Shown here: positions 33,107 to 41,823 of the stretch, one piece after another
How positions within the stretch are numbered: the stretch's first letter is position 1
Layout of the letters: every line of letters starts with the position of its first letter
Source: Amycolatopsis lexingtonensis
Lineage (GTDB): Bacteria > Actinomycetota > Actinomycetes > Mycobacteriales > Pseudonocardiaceae
NCBI RefSeq assembly: GCF_014873755.1
Contig: NZ_JADBEG010000001.1
Coordinates: forward strand, 64,501 to 128,500
Direction of reading: 5' to 3'
DNA length: 64,000 bases
Made by a program: the position numbers and the translations under genes
The notes under the pieces: generated by a model
Told to the model about the DNA's origin: nothing
What the model saw: only the letters and a program-made list of their open reading frames with translations
Databases searched by the model: none

Positions 33107-34978
33107 ATGACCGCCGTGACCGCACCTTCCGACGCGTTGCGCCGGCTGCTCGACCTGCTCGCCTCCGGGGCGAGCACCGAGCAGCTGGCGCACGTCGTCG
33201 TGGCGGCCCGCGCCGAAGGCACCCTCGGCGCGGGCGACCTGGCCGCGCTGGCCAGCGCGGGCGAGCTGGCCCTGCGGATCCGGGAGACGCTCGCCGAGCA
33301 CCGGCGGCGCGAGGCCCAGCTGACCGCGTTGTTCGAGACCGCGAGCGAGCTCGCCGCACTGTCCGATCCGGACACCGTGCTGCGCTCGATCGTCCGCCGC
33401 GCGCGGGCCCTGCTCGGCGTCGACGTCTCCTACCTTTCGCTGAACCGCGAATCCGAGAACAAGACTTACGTCCGGGTCAGCGACGGCTCGGTGTCGGCGG
33501 AGTTCCAGCAGATCGTGCTCGGCATGGGGGAGGGCCTCGGCGGGCTGGTCGCGCAAACCGCGCGGCCGTACGCGACTTCGGACTACTTCAACGACGAGCG
33601 GTTCAAGCACACCCGCCACATCGACTCCGGCGTCAAGGACGAAGGCCTGACCGCGATCCTCGGCGTCCCGCTCGCGATCGGCCCCAAGGTGCTCGGCGTG
33701 CTGTTCGCCTCCGACCGCGCCACGCGGGAGTTCACCGCGGACGAAGTGGCCCTGCTGTCATCGCTGGCCGACCACGCGGCCATCGCGCTGGACAGCGCGA
33801 ACCTCCTCGACCAGACGCGCCGCGCGGTCGCCGAGCTCAACGAGGCCAACGCGACGATCCGCGCGCAGAACGAGGCGATGGAACGCGCCGAGGACGCCCA
33901 CGACCGGCTCACCGACCTGGTGCTGCGCGGCGGCGACCTGCCCGACGTCGCCGACGCCGTCGCCGGCGTGCTGCACGGCGACCTCACGGTGTACGACGCC
34001 GACGGCACGCTGCTGGCCAGTTCGGCGGCCCCGGCCGCGCTCGACCCGGCCGCGCTCGCCGCGGCCCGCACCGCCGGGCGCGCGGTGTCCACGAAGGACT
34101 GCTGGGTCTGCGCGGTGCAGGCCGGTCCCGAGCTGCTCGGCAGCCTGGTGCTGACCGGCCGCGCCGGGCTCACCGGCCCCGACCGGCGGCTGTTCGAACG
34201 CGCCGGCGTCGTGACGGCGCTGCTGCTGATGCTCCGCCGGTCGGTGGTGCGGGCCGAGGACGAGGTCCGCGGCGAGCTGCTCACCGACCTCCTGACCGCG
34301 CCGGACCGCAACCCCCGCGCGCTGCTGGCCCGCGGCCGCCGGCTGGGCATCGACCTGTCGGCGCCGCACGCGGTCCTGGTCGCGCACGCCGACGGCGGCT
34401 CGCGGCGGCGGGTGGCGAGCGCGGCCGCCCGGCACGCGACCTTGGTCGGCGTGCACGCGGAGGAGGTCGTGCTGCTCGGCGCGGGCGATCCGGACGAACT
34501 GGCCCGGCGCGTGGCCGCCGACCTCGGCGCGGCGACCGGCCGCCCGGTCACGGTGGGCGCGGCCGGCCCGGCGAGCGGCCCGTCGGCCATCGCGGACGCC
34601 CACGCCGAAGCCGCCCGCTGCGTCCGCGCCCTGCTCGCGCTCGGCCGCACCGGCGAAGGCGCGGCGATGGCCGGGCTCGGGTTCCTCGGCCAGCTGCTCG
34701 GCGACCGAGCGGACCTCGACGCGTTCGTCCGCCAGACCCTCGGGCCGGTCCTCGACTACGACGGGCGCCGCGGCACCGAGCTGGTCGCGACGCTGCGGGC
34801 GTACTTCGCGAACGGGGCGCAGCTCGCGCGCACGAAGGACGTCCTGCACGTCCACGTGAACACCGTCGTGCAGCGGCTGGAGCGGGTGGCCTCGCTGCTG
34901 GGCGAGGACTGGCAGACGCCGGACCGCGCGCTGGAGATCCAGCTGGCCCTGCGCCTGCACCGCCTCGGCTCGCGGTGA
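33107..34978 (+). CDS. GAF-domain PucR/CdaR-type transcriptional regulator
   Basis: This is a 623-residue regulator. An N-terminal helical stretch is followed by a GAF domain (about 75-235: LFETASELAALSDPDTVLRSIV, ILGVPLAIGPKVLGVLFASDR, LLSSLADHAAIALDSANLL), a coiled linker, a degenerate middle domain, and a C-terminal PucR HTH (LRAYFANGAQLARTKDVLHV, HVNTVVQRLERV). It starts one base after the symporter stop, so it is in the same operon and probably controls it in response to 3-hydroxybutyrate or an acyl-CoA. It ends 110 bp before the RiPP precursor candidate. Confidence 0.9.
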   Translation: MTAVTAPSDALRRLLDLLASGASTEQLAHVVVAARAEGTLGAGDLAALASAGELALRIRETLAEHRRREAQLTALFETASELAALSDPDTVLRSIVRRARALLGVDVSYLSLNRESENKTYVRVSDGSVSAEFQQIVLGMGEGLGGLVAQTARPYATSDYFNDERFKHTRHIDSGVKDEGLTAILGVPLAIGPKVLGVLFASDRATREFTADEVALLSSLADHAAIALDSANLLDQTRRAVAELNEANATIRAQNEAMERAEDAHDRLTDLVLRGGDLPDVADAVAGVLHGDLTVYDADGTLLASSAAPAALDPAALAAARTAGRAVSTKDCWVCAVQAGPELLGSLVLTGRAGLTGPDRRLFERAGVVTALLLMLRRSVVRAEDEVRGELLTDLLTAPDRNPRALLARGRRLGIDLSAPHAVLVAHADGGSRRRVASAAARHATLVGVHAEEVVLLGAGDPDELARRVAADLGAATGRPVTVGAAGPASGPSAIADAHAEAARCVRALLALGRTGEGAAMAGLGFLGQLLGDRADLDAFVRQTLGPVLDYDGRRGTELVATLRAYFANGAQLARTKDVLHVHVNTVVQRLERVASLLGEDWQTPDRALEIQLALRLHRLGSR

Positions 34979-35088
34979 TTTCTTCCAGCGTGCCGCGGAC
35001 CAGTGCCATTGCGCCGGGCGGCCCTAGCGGGACGCGCCGCCACCGGGCACGGTGGAAGCCGACGGATGCCGAAACGATGGGGGTTCTC

Positions 35089-35259
35089 GTGAAGGAATTC
35101 GAAAGCGCGCTCGCGGCGGCGTTCGACGTCGTCCCGGCGGAAGCGACCGGACTGGCGATCGACCGGCTCGACGGCAGCCGGTCCACCGGGTCCCAGGCGC
35201 GGCTGTGCTACACCTGGGTGGCGGACCCGGTTCGTCCGTCGGTCAGCCCTTGTAGGTGA
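35089..35259 (+). CDS. Candidate azole/azoline RiPP precursor peptide
   Basis: This 56-residue peptide starts MKEFESALAAAFDVVPAEAT, an acidic amphipathic leader, and ends with a core rich in cyclisable residues: Ser30, Ser32, Thr33, Ser35, Cys40, Thr42, Ser51, Ser53, Cys55. I prefer GTG 35089, with GGGGG five bases upstream; ATG 35077 gives four more residues. Its TGA overlaps the GTG of the YcaO gene (GTGA), so the two are translationally coupled. This is the usual arrangement for a precursor and its cyclodehydratase. No homologue is recognised. The leader/core boundary (perhaps near Gly29) is a guess. No export or protease gene is adjacent. Confidence 0.65.
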   Translation: MKEFESALAAAFDVVPAEATGLAIDRLDGSRSTGSQARLCYTWVADPVRPSVSPCR

Positions 35260-37439
35260 CCGAACCCACCCCGCCGGTCGTCGGGTTCAAGCGGCACCTC
35301 AGTACCGCGGTGGTGCCCGGCGACGCGGTGTACGTGCTTTCCGAAGAAGGCGCGACAGCCCTGCGCGGGCCGCACCTGGAGTCCCTGGTCCCGTTGCTCG
35401 ACGGCACCAGGGACTTCGCGGCCCTGCGCCGGGAACTGCCCGCCGGCGTCCCCGCCGACGAGGCCTCCGGGGTGCTGACGCGGCTCGCCGAAGCCGGGCT
35501 GATCGGTCTGCGGCCCGCGGTCTCCGACGCCGAATCGGCTTACTGGGACGCCGTGGACGGCGAAGCCGCGCACGGCCGGATCGCGCTGCGCGGCGCGGAT
35601 CCCGCGACGGTGGACGTCCTGCGCGCGGCCGGGCTCACGGTGGCCGAAGACGCCGACCTCTCCCTCGTGCTGTGCGACGACTACCTGGCCGAGCATCTGT
35701 CCGATGTGGACGCCGAGCACCGGGCGTCCGGGCGGCCGTGGCTGCTGGCCAAGACCGTCGGGGCGCGGGTGTGGCTCGGCCCGTTCTTCACTCCCGGCGA
35801 GGGCCCGTGCTGGCACTGCCTGGCCGCCCGGCTCTGGGGCAACCGGCCCGCCGAAGCCCACGTGCGGGACGCGCTCGGCCTGCCCGGTCCGGTGCCGCGC
35901 CCGCGGGTTTCCCTCGCCCCGCTGACCGCGGTCGCGCTCAACCTGGTCGCGCTCGAAGCGGTGAAGTGGCTGGCCGGGCAGCGGTACCCGGACCAACGGG
36001 CGCTGTGGACGTTCGACAGCCGCGACCTGACCGGCGAACGGCACGCGGTGCGCGCCCGTCCGCAGTGCGTGTCCTGCGGAGACCCCGGCCTGGTGCGCGA
36101 ACGGACGCGCCGGCCCGTGGTGTTCGAGTCCCGGCCGAAGTCCCGCACCGACGGCGGCGGGCACCGCGTGCTGCCGCCGGAACAGGTGCTCGACACCTAC
36201 CGGCACCTGGTCAGCCCGCTGACCGGCGTCGTCACGGAACTGCGCCGCGACACGCGTGGCCCGGCCCTGTTCGCGTCCTACCGCTCCGGGCCGAACACCG
36301 CGCTGGGAAGGCGTGGGGCGGAGCGGCTGCGCACGGCGTTGCGCAGCGAGAACGGCGGTAAGGGCGTCACCCCGATCCAGGCCGAAGTCGGTGCGCTGTG
36401 CGAGGCCCTCGAGCGGCACAGCGGGCACTACGACGGCGACGAAGAACGGGTGCGCGCCAGTTTCCGTTCGCTGGGCGACAAAGCGGTGCACCCCGATACG
36501 TGCCAGCTGTTCCACGAACGGCAGTTCGCCGACCGGGCGCGCGGCAACGCGGCGCACGGGCCGTTCCAGTTCGTCGCCGAGCCGTTCGACGAGGACGCCG
36601 AGCTCGACTGGACGCCGGTGTGGTCGCTGACCCGCGGCGAGCACCGGCTGTTCCCCACCGCGCTGCTGTACTTCGGCGCGCCCGGGCCGCCGTCCGTGCT
36701 CGCCGACTCCAACGGCAACGCCGCGGGCGGCACCCTGGAAGACGCCACGCTGCAAGGGATGCTCGAAGTCGTGGAGCGCGACGCCGTCGCACTGTGGTGG
36801 TACAACCGCACCCGGCAGCCGGCGGTCGACCTGGACGCGGCAGCGGACCCCTGGGTCGCGGAGCTGCGCGAGGCGTACGCCGGGCTGGGCCGCGAGCTCT
36901 GGGTCCTCGACGTCACCTCCGACCTCGGGATACCCGTGTACACCGCGATCTCCCGCCACATCGGCGGGCCCCGCGAGGCGATCATGCTGGGCTTCGGCGC
37001 GCACCTCGACCCGGCGGTCGCCCTGCGGCGCGCGCTGACCGAGCTGAACCAGATGGTGCCCGCGATCCTCGACGGCTGGGACGGCGGCGACGACCCGGAC
37101 GCGGTGCGGTGGCTGCGGGACGCGACCGTGGCCACCGAGCCGTACCTGCTGCCCGGCCCGGAGTGCGCCGCACCCGCGGCCGACGTCTCCTCGCCCGACC
37201 TGCTGGCGGACCTGAACCTGGTGCGGGGCAGGCTGGAGGACGCCGGGCTCGAGGTGTTCGTGCTCGACCAGACGCGTCCCGACATCGGCCTGCCCGTGGT
37301 CAAGGTGATCGTGCCCGGCCTGCGCGGGTTCTGGGGCCGGTTCGCGCCCGGCCGGCTCTACGACGTGCCCGTGCGGCTCGGCCGGCTGACCGAGCCGCAC
37401 GGCTACGACGACCTCAACCCGATGCGGATCTTCCTCTAG
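35256..37439 (+). CDS. Fused TOMM cyclodehydratase (E1-like partner plus YcaO)
   Basis: This 727-residue C-D fusion has an N-terminal winged-helix-like region (about 1-85, PHLESLVPLLDGTRD, VLTRLAEAGLIGL) resembling the RiPP recognition element that binds leaders. Next is an E1/ThiF-like domain with a four-Cys zinc site (Cys185-x2-Cys188 and Cys271-x2-Cys274). Residues 300-727 are the YcaO ATPase: EVGALCEALERHSG, then SNGNAAGGTLEDATLQG and EVVERDAVALWW supply Mg-ATP ligands. Such enzymes phosphorylate backbone amides to cyclise Cys, Ser or Thr to azolines. The end is LNPMRIFL, not the usual proline-rich PxPxP. No dehydrogenase or TfuA gene is adjacent, so azolines are more likely than azoles or thioamides, unless partners act in trans. 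Confidence 0.9.
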   Translation: MTEPTPPVVGFKRHLSTAVVPGDAVYVLSEEGATALRGPHLESLVPLLDGTRDFAALRRELPAGVPADEASGVLTRLAEAGLIGLRPAVSDAESAYWDAVDGEAAHGRIALRGADPATVDVLRAAGLTVAEDADLSLVLCDDYLAEHLSDVDAEHRASGRPWLLAKTVGARVWLGPFFTPGEGPCWHCLAARLWGNRPAEAHVRDALGLPGPVPRPRVSLAPLTAVALNLVALEAVKWLAGQRYPDQRALWTFDSRDLTGERHAVRARPQCVSCGDPGLVRERTRRPVVFESRPKSRTDGGGHRVLPPEQVLDTYRHLVSPLTGVVTELRRDTRGPALFASYRSGPNTALGRRGAERLRTALRSENGGKGVTPIQAEVGALCEALERHSGHYDGDEERVRASFRSLGDKAVHPDTCQLFHERQFADRARGNAAHGPFQFVAEPFDEDAELDWTPVWSLTRGEHRLFPTALLYFGAPGPPSVLADSNGNAAGGTLEDATLQGMLEVVERDAVALWWYNRTRQPAVDLDAAADPWVAELREAYAGLGRELWVLDVTSDLGIPVYTAISRHIGGPREAIMLGFGAHLDPAVALRRALTELNQMVPAILDGWDGGDDPDAVRWLRDATVATEPYLLPGPECAAPAADVSSPDLLADLNLVRGRLEDAGLEVFVLDQTRPDIGLPVVKVIVPGLRGFWGRFAPGRLYDVPVRLGRLTEPHGYDDLNPMRIFL

Positions 37440-38638
37440 CACTGCCCGTCGGCGATGACCCAGTAGCCCGGTGACGTCTCCTTCAGCGCGTGCGTAGTGA
37501 AGGTGTTCCACAGCCCCATGGCCTGGTTCGAGCCGTTCGCGTACGTCTGGCCGCCGCTCTGGTGCGCGCGCCCGGCCTGCGTGTGGGCGTAGTTGCTGGC
37601 GTTCACGCACGTCCCCGACGGCGCGGTGCTCGTCGTGGTGGTGGTCGGCGGCGCGGCCGTCGTCGTGGACCCGGATCCCTTGTCCAGCCCCCAGAACACG
37701 CCGGTGTAGTAGCTGGAGCAGATCCCGGCGAGGAAGTACGCGCCGGTGCTGCCGCACTGCGTCGTGCCGGTGCCCGGGTCGACGGCGGTGCCGTGGCCCA
37801 TGCCCGCGATGGAGTACAGCTGGACCTTGTCCCCGTAGTTCGTCAGCGTCGTGCCGCCGGGCAGGGACTGGGTGCTCGTGGGCGTCTGGGAAACGCCGTG
37901 CACCGCCGTCCACTGGTCACGCAGCTCGGTGCCGTTGACCGGGTAGACGGTGTAGTCGCCGGTGCCCTGCCAGATCGCGACGCGCGGCCACGGCCCGCCG
38001 TAGCCGGGGTACTGCGCGGTGGCCTTCGCCGCCCACTGGGCCGGGCTCAGGTGCTGGTCGTTCTGCTGGCAGTTCGTCGCTTCGGTGACGCTCGTGGCGC
38101 ACTGGGCCGGCAAGCCCGCGTTGATGCCGCCGCCGGCGAAGACGTCCGGGTAGGCCGCGAGCAGGTCCGCGGTCATCCCGCCGCCCGCCGACAGCCCGGT
38201 CACGAAGACGCGCGAGGTGTCCGAGCCGTGGTCGGCGACCGCCTTGTCCACCATGGACTTCACGGACGCGGCCTCGCCGTTGCCGCGGGTGTCGTCGGCG
38301 GTGGAGAACCAGTTGAAGCACTTCAGCGAGTTGTTCGCGGTCGACTGCTGCGGGAACACCACTTCGAACCGCCACCGGTCGGCCAGCGCGGGCCAGCCCG
38401 AGTGGGCGTAGTAGTCCGCCGCGCTCTGCGTGCAGCCGTGCAGGGCGACGACGACCGGGCGGCCGGTTTCGAGCCCGGCGGGCGTGTAGGTGTACATCGC
38501 CAGCGCACCGGGATTGGCGCCGAAGTTCGTCACCTGGACCAGGGACGCGGCGGGTGGATCGGCAGCGGAGGCCAGTCCGGTCGTGGTGAGGGCGGCGGCC
38601 GCGATCGCGGCCAGTCCGGCGAAGGCGAGCTTGCGCAT
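37436..38638 (-). CDS. Secreted poly-3-hydroxybutyrate depolymerase with substrate-binding domain
   Basis: This 400-residue exported esterase has a Sec signal (about 1-25), then a type of PHB depolymerase catalytic domain: oxyanion region VVALHGCTQSAADY, lipase box GLSAGG with Ser150, acid in GTGDYTVYP, and His in GMGHGTAVD. A Thr/Pro-rich linker (about 318-340) leads to a C-terminal domain of about 60 residues, TCVNASNYAHTQAGRAHQ to WVIADGQC, a short-chain PHB-binding module. AGAAGGA precedes the ATG. It is convergent with the YcaO gene (4-bp overlap) and divergent from another secreted hydrolase. The product would be taken up and oxidised by the BDH/MHS operon upstream. Confidence 0.9.
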   Translation of the reverse strand: MRKLAFAGLAAIAAAALTTTGLASAADPPAASLVQVTNFGANPGALAMYTYTPAGLETGRPVVVALHGCTQSAADYYAHSGWPALADRWRFEVVFPQQSTANNSLKCFNWFSTADDTRGNGEAASVKSMVDKAVADHGSDTSRVFVTGLSAGGGMTADLLAAYPDVFAGGGINAGLPAQCATSVTEATNCQQNDQHLSPAQWAAKATAQYPGYGGPWPRVAIWQGTGDYTVYPVNGTELRDQWTAVHGVSQTPTSTQSLPGGTTLTNYGDKVQLYSIAGMGHGTAVDPGTGTTQCGSTGAYFLAGICSSYYTGVFWGLDKGSGSTTTAAPPTTTTTSTAPSGTCVNASNYAHTQAGRAHQSGGQTYANGSNQAMGLWNTFTTHALKETSPGYWVIADGQC

Positions 38639-38813
38639 GGTGAAGTCCTTCTCGTCGTTGAGAGGGTTTCCGACGACGCTAAGCCGGTCCGGGAGGTTCG
38701 GACCATGTGGCCGTCCACCACATCGCCCCGCGGATTCATGGTGACCGGCGGGGTGGCTCTCCGGCGGGGCACGCGCTTGAGTTCTGTCCCATCGACGAGA
38801 CCGGAGGTGGGCC

Positions 38814-40169
38814 GTGCGGGGTTGGCTGAGCTTGGTGGTGGCGGGTGCGCTCGTGGCGGCGCTGCCCGCCCCGGCGTCGGCTTCGGCCGGGCGCTGCCGG
38901 GTCGACGTGCCGGGCGCGGAGAAGTCCGTGGCCGAGTGCCTCGACGACCTGACGACGACGGGCACGCTCGAGTCGGGCCACACCGTCGTGGCCGACTGGG
39001 CCGGGCTGACGTCGGCGGGGCTGCCGGTGCCGGGCCGCGTCCCCGGCGTCCAGGTCGACGGGTACTTCCCGGACTCCTCGACGTCGAACGCGAACCACGG
39101 CTGGAACCACGACTCCCAGTTCGTGCTGCGGCTGCCCGACCGCTGGAACGGCGGCCTCGTCGTCGCCGGCGCGCCCGGCGTGCGCCGCCAGTACGCGAAC
39201 GACCGCGCGATCGGCGACCAGGCGCTGGCCGAGGGCTACGCCTTCGCCGCGACCGACAAGGGCAACACGGGCGCGGCGTTCTACACCGACGGCGGCCGGC
39301 CGGGCGACGCGCTGGCGGAGTGGAACACGCGCGTCACGCAGCTGACGGTGGCCGCGAAGGGCGCGCTGACGCGCCACTACGGGCGCCCGCCGGCGCGGAC
39401 CCTCGCCGCCGGCCTGTCCAACGGCGGGTACCTGGTGCGGTGGCAGCTGGAGAACCGGCCGTGGCTCTACGACGGGGGCGTCGACTGGGAGGGAACGCTG
39501 TGGCGTGCCGATGGACCGAACTTGTTCACGTTCCTGCCGCCGGCGCTCCGGGCGTACCCGGCGTACGCGGCGGGTTCCGCCTCGGCCCACCAGTCCATTT
39601 TGGACGCGGGGTTCGCACCGGGGTCGGAATTCCTGTGGGACTACCACTACCGCGTCTACTGGGACCTGACCCAGCGGATCTACCGCGAGGAGGTCGACCC
39701 GTCGTTCGACGGCGCGCTGGAAGCCGGAACCCCGTTCTGCACCTCGGGAACGCCGTCGTGTGACGCGGACTACGCGTACTCTTCCCGGCCCGCGTCCGTG
39801 GCCCGGGCGGTGGAGCGGATCTCGCTGACGGGCCGGATCGGCAAGCCGCTGCTGACGCTGCACGGCACGCTGGACACGCTGCTGCCGATCACCCGCGACT
39901 CCGACGTCTACGACCGGATGATCACCGACGCGGGCCGCGGCGCGCTGCACCGCTACTACCGCGTCGAGGGCGGCAACCACGTCGACGGCCTGGTGGACCA
40001 ATACCCGGACCGCCTGCGGCCGCTGGGCCCGTGCTTCCGGACGGCGTTCGACGCGCTGGCGGGCTGGCTGCGCGGGGTGCGCCCGCCGGCGTCGGCGACG
40101 ATCGCCCGCCCCGCCGGAGCGACCCCGGCGGAGCTGGCGACCTCGTGCGACCTGGTCAATCGCCCTTGA
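38814..40169 (+). CDS. Secreted alpha/beta hydrolase, possible 3HB-oligomer hydrolase or tannase-like
   Basis: This 451-residue exported protein has a signal peptide of about 24 residues. The nucleophile elbow is GLSNGGYLVRWQLE (Ser-Asn-Gly), the acid is in LHGTLDTLLPI and the His in EGGNHVDGL; four or more Cys suggest disulfides. The S-N-G elbow resembles that of secreted 3-hydroxybutyrate-oligomer hydrolases, and the gene is divergent from a PHB depolymerase, so oligomer hydrolysis is a good guess. Tannase/feruloyl-esterase-like proteins are the alternative. The GTG start has GGAGG seven bases upstream. The 3' end overlaps the convergent cellulase gene by 14 bases. Confidence 0.75.
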   Translation: MRGWLSLVVAGALVAALPAPASASAGRCRVDVPGAEKSVAECLDDLTTTGTLESGHTVVADWAGLTSAGLPVPGRVPGVQVDGYFPDSSTSNANHGWNHDSQFVLRLPDRWNGGLVVAGAPGVRRQYANDRAIGDQALAEGYAFAATDKGNTGAAFYTDGGRPGDALAEWNTRVTQLTVAAKGALTRHYGRPPARTLAAGLSNGGYLVRWQLENRPWLYDGGVDWEGTLWRADGPNLFTFLPPALRAYPAYAAGSASAHQSILDAGFAPGSEFLWDYHYRVYWDLTQRIYREEVDPSFDGALEAGTPFCTSGTPSCDADYAYSSRPASVARAVERISLTGRIGKPLLTLHGTLDTLLPITRDSDVYDRMITDAGRGALHRYYRVEGGNHVDGLVDQYPDRLRPLGPCFRTAFDALAGWLRGVRPPASATIARPAGATPAELATSCDLVNRP

Positions 40170-41112
40170 TCAGGTGGTCGGCCAGCACCGGGCTGAACGT
40201 TCCCGCCGGGATGCCCGTGCCGTACCCGCAGCTGCCGTCGGAGTCGCCCGGGACCTTGATCCACAGCTGCATCTCCGGGCCGCCGCCGAGCTGGGACGTC
40301 GCGCCCAGCTTGCGCTTCGGCGGGTTGCACCACTCGGAGTCCGTGCCGTGGCCGTTGCCGTTGCGGCTGGAGTCGACCACGAACGGCGCCGCGTAGCCGA
40401 GGGCCGAGCCGACCGCCTTGCCGTAGGTGGTCGACTCGGCCGTGGTGTAGAAGTTGGACACGTTGAGCACGAAGCCGTGGATGGACTGGACGCCCACCTC
40501 CTTCAGCCGCGAGGCCATCGTCGCCGCCGGGATCCAGGTGGCGTTGCCGCCGTCCATATAGGCCCAGGTGTTGGGCGCCTTCTGGGCGAACTGCGTCGCG
40601 GCGAACTTCAGCAGGTCGACGCGGTCCGTGCGGGCGGTGCCGGTCAGGCAGTCGAGCTGGGCGAGCGCGTCCGGCTCGAGGACGACGATCGCCGGCTTGC
40701 CGCCGATGCCGTCGGCGAACGCCGAGATCCAGTCGCGGTAGGCCTGCGGGCTGCCCGCGCCGCCGGTCGACTCGCCGCCGCAGTCGCGGCCGGGGATGTT
40801 GTAGGCGACCAGGACCGGCAGCTTGTCGGCGACGTCGGCGGCGTAGGTGTACTTGTCGACCGCGGTGCGGATGTCGCCGCTCCAGTTGCCGAACCAGCGG
40901 GCGCCGGGCTTGGTCGCGATCGACGTCTTGATCGGGCCCGCGAGGCTGTCGGCCGGGTGGTCGCGGACCCACACCGCCGGGTTGGAGTCCGGGTCGACGT
41001 AGAAGCCGTTGGTCTTCTCGAGGGGGTTGCCGTCCGCGGCGAGGGCCGGGGACGCGGGTGCGAGGCCGGTGAGCGCGAGCGTGGCGGCCACGAGCCAGGT
41101 CGAAATGCGCAT
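40156..41112 (-). CDS. Secreted GH6 endoglucanase/cellobiohydrolase
   Basis: This 318-residue exported glycoside hydrolase has a Sec signal (1-25) followed directly by a single GH6 domain. VAYNIPGRDCGGESTGG and VVLEPDALAQL are the two PROSITE-type GH6 signatures, with the catalytic acid Asp in the second; SSRNGNGHGTDSEWCNPP is also conserved. It cleaves beta-1,4-glucan with inversion. No cellulose-binding module is present. The promoter carries TGTACACG-N4-GTACAA 22 bases before the ATG, matching the site before the beta-helix gene at the left end of the window. No CebR-type cellulose operator is seen. Confidence 0.93.
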   Translation of the reverse strand: MRISTWLVAATLALTGLAPASPALAADGNPLEKTNGFYVDPDSNPAVWVRDHPADSLAGPIKTSIATKPGARWFGNWSGDIRTAVDKYTYAADVADKLPVLVAYNIPGRDCGGESTGGAGSPQAYRDWISAFADGIGGKPAIVVLEPDALAQLDCLTGTARTDRVDLLKFAATQFAQKAPNTWAYMDGGNATWIPAATMASRLKEVGVQSIHGFVLNVSNFYTTAESTTYGKAVGSALGYAAPFVVDSSRNGNGHGTDSEWCNPPKRKLGATSQLGGGPEMQLWIKVPGDSDGSCGYGTGIPAGTFSPVLADHLIKGD

Positions 41113-41133
41113 TCCGCGAGTTTGCCGCGCGGG

Positions 41134-41151
41134 TGTACACGAGCTGTACAA
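41134..41151. promoter_or_regulatory. Operator shared with the beta-helix gene
   Basis: TGTACACG-AGCT-GTACAA, identical in 14 of 18 positions and in spacing to start codon (22 versus 24 bases) with 1352-1369. No other promoter in the window has it by eye. The rest of the 309-bp gap to the next gene start shows no clear feature. Confidence 0.6.
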
Positions 41152-41421
41152 AACAAAACTGAACCGGCTGTCCCGCGCGTCCGTACTACTGGGTGAGGGG
41201 CTGTTTCCGGCTACCCCGAAACCGGCCCTGACCTGCGGTTCCACTGCCGGATGGGTGACCGTCGTCCGGCCGCTTGCGGCAGTGTCGCCGCCTCGTTCAT
41301 GATGGGGCTCCGGGGTCCGCGAAATCCGTTCACATCGAATAGCCAGGTGCCGGCCATGCTTCGGAATAACCGTCCGTCCGGAAGTGAACGCCATGCTGTT
41401 ACCCGTCGCCGGGGCCGCCTG

Positions 41422-41820
41422 ATGGCCGCCGACCTGCCCAGCCTCGCCATCGTGGCCGGCCTGCTGCTCCCGGCCCTGGCCGCCGCGGCCTGGGCGATCA
41501 CCCTCGAGCGGCGCCCGCGCCGCGTCCCCGCCGAGCCGGACGACGAGCCGGACTGGACGGTGGCCGGCATCCAGGCCCGCCTGCGCTTCGAGCAGTCGGC
41601 GCGGCGGCTGGCGGAGGCGGGCACGATCGCGCTGCCGACCCTGCCGATCCCGCGGCAGACGGGCCGCGAGTCGTCGCTGGACGGCCTGCCCTGGCGGGTG
41701 CCCCGGACCCTGCCGCCCCCGCGCCCGGCCGGCCGCGTGCTCGCGCCGCAGTTCGCGTTCGCGGCCCCGGACAACGACCTCATGCGCCGCATCCTGGACG
41801 GCCTCCGCAAGCTGGACTGA
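41422..41820 (+). CDS. Small single-pass membrane protein of unknown function
   Basis: About 132 residues from the ATG at 41422 (MAADLPSLAIVAGLLLPALA): one N-terminal transmembrane helix, then a basic, proline-rich cytoplasmic tail with WTVAGIQARLRFEQSARRLAEAG and ending RRILDGLRKLD. No recognised domain. The frame is open back to 41251, so a longer N-terminus is possible, but no ribosome site supports it. Codon third positions are consistently G/C. It ends four bases before the convergent propeller gene. Confidence 0.55.
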   Translation: MAADLPSLAIVAGLLLPALAAAAWAITLERRPRRVPAEPDDEPDWTVAGIQARLRFEQSARRLAEAGTIALPTLPIPRQTGRESSLDGLPWRVPRTLPPPRPAGRVLAPQFAFAAPDNDLMRRILDGLRKLD

Positions 41821-41823
41821 CCG

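Noticed and set aside
35256..37439. A thioamide-forming YcaO
   Set aside because: These work with a separate TfuA partner and lack an E1-like domain with a four-Cys zinc site; here the domain is present and TfuA is absent.
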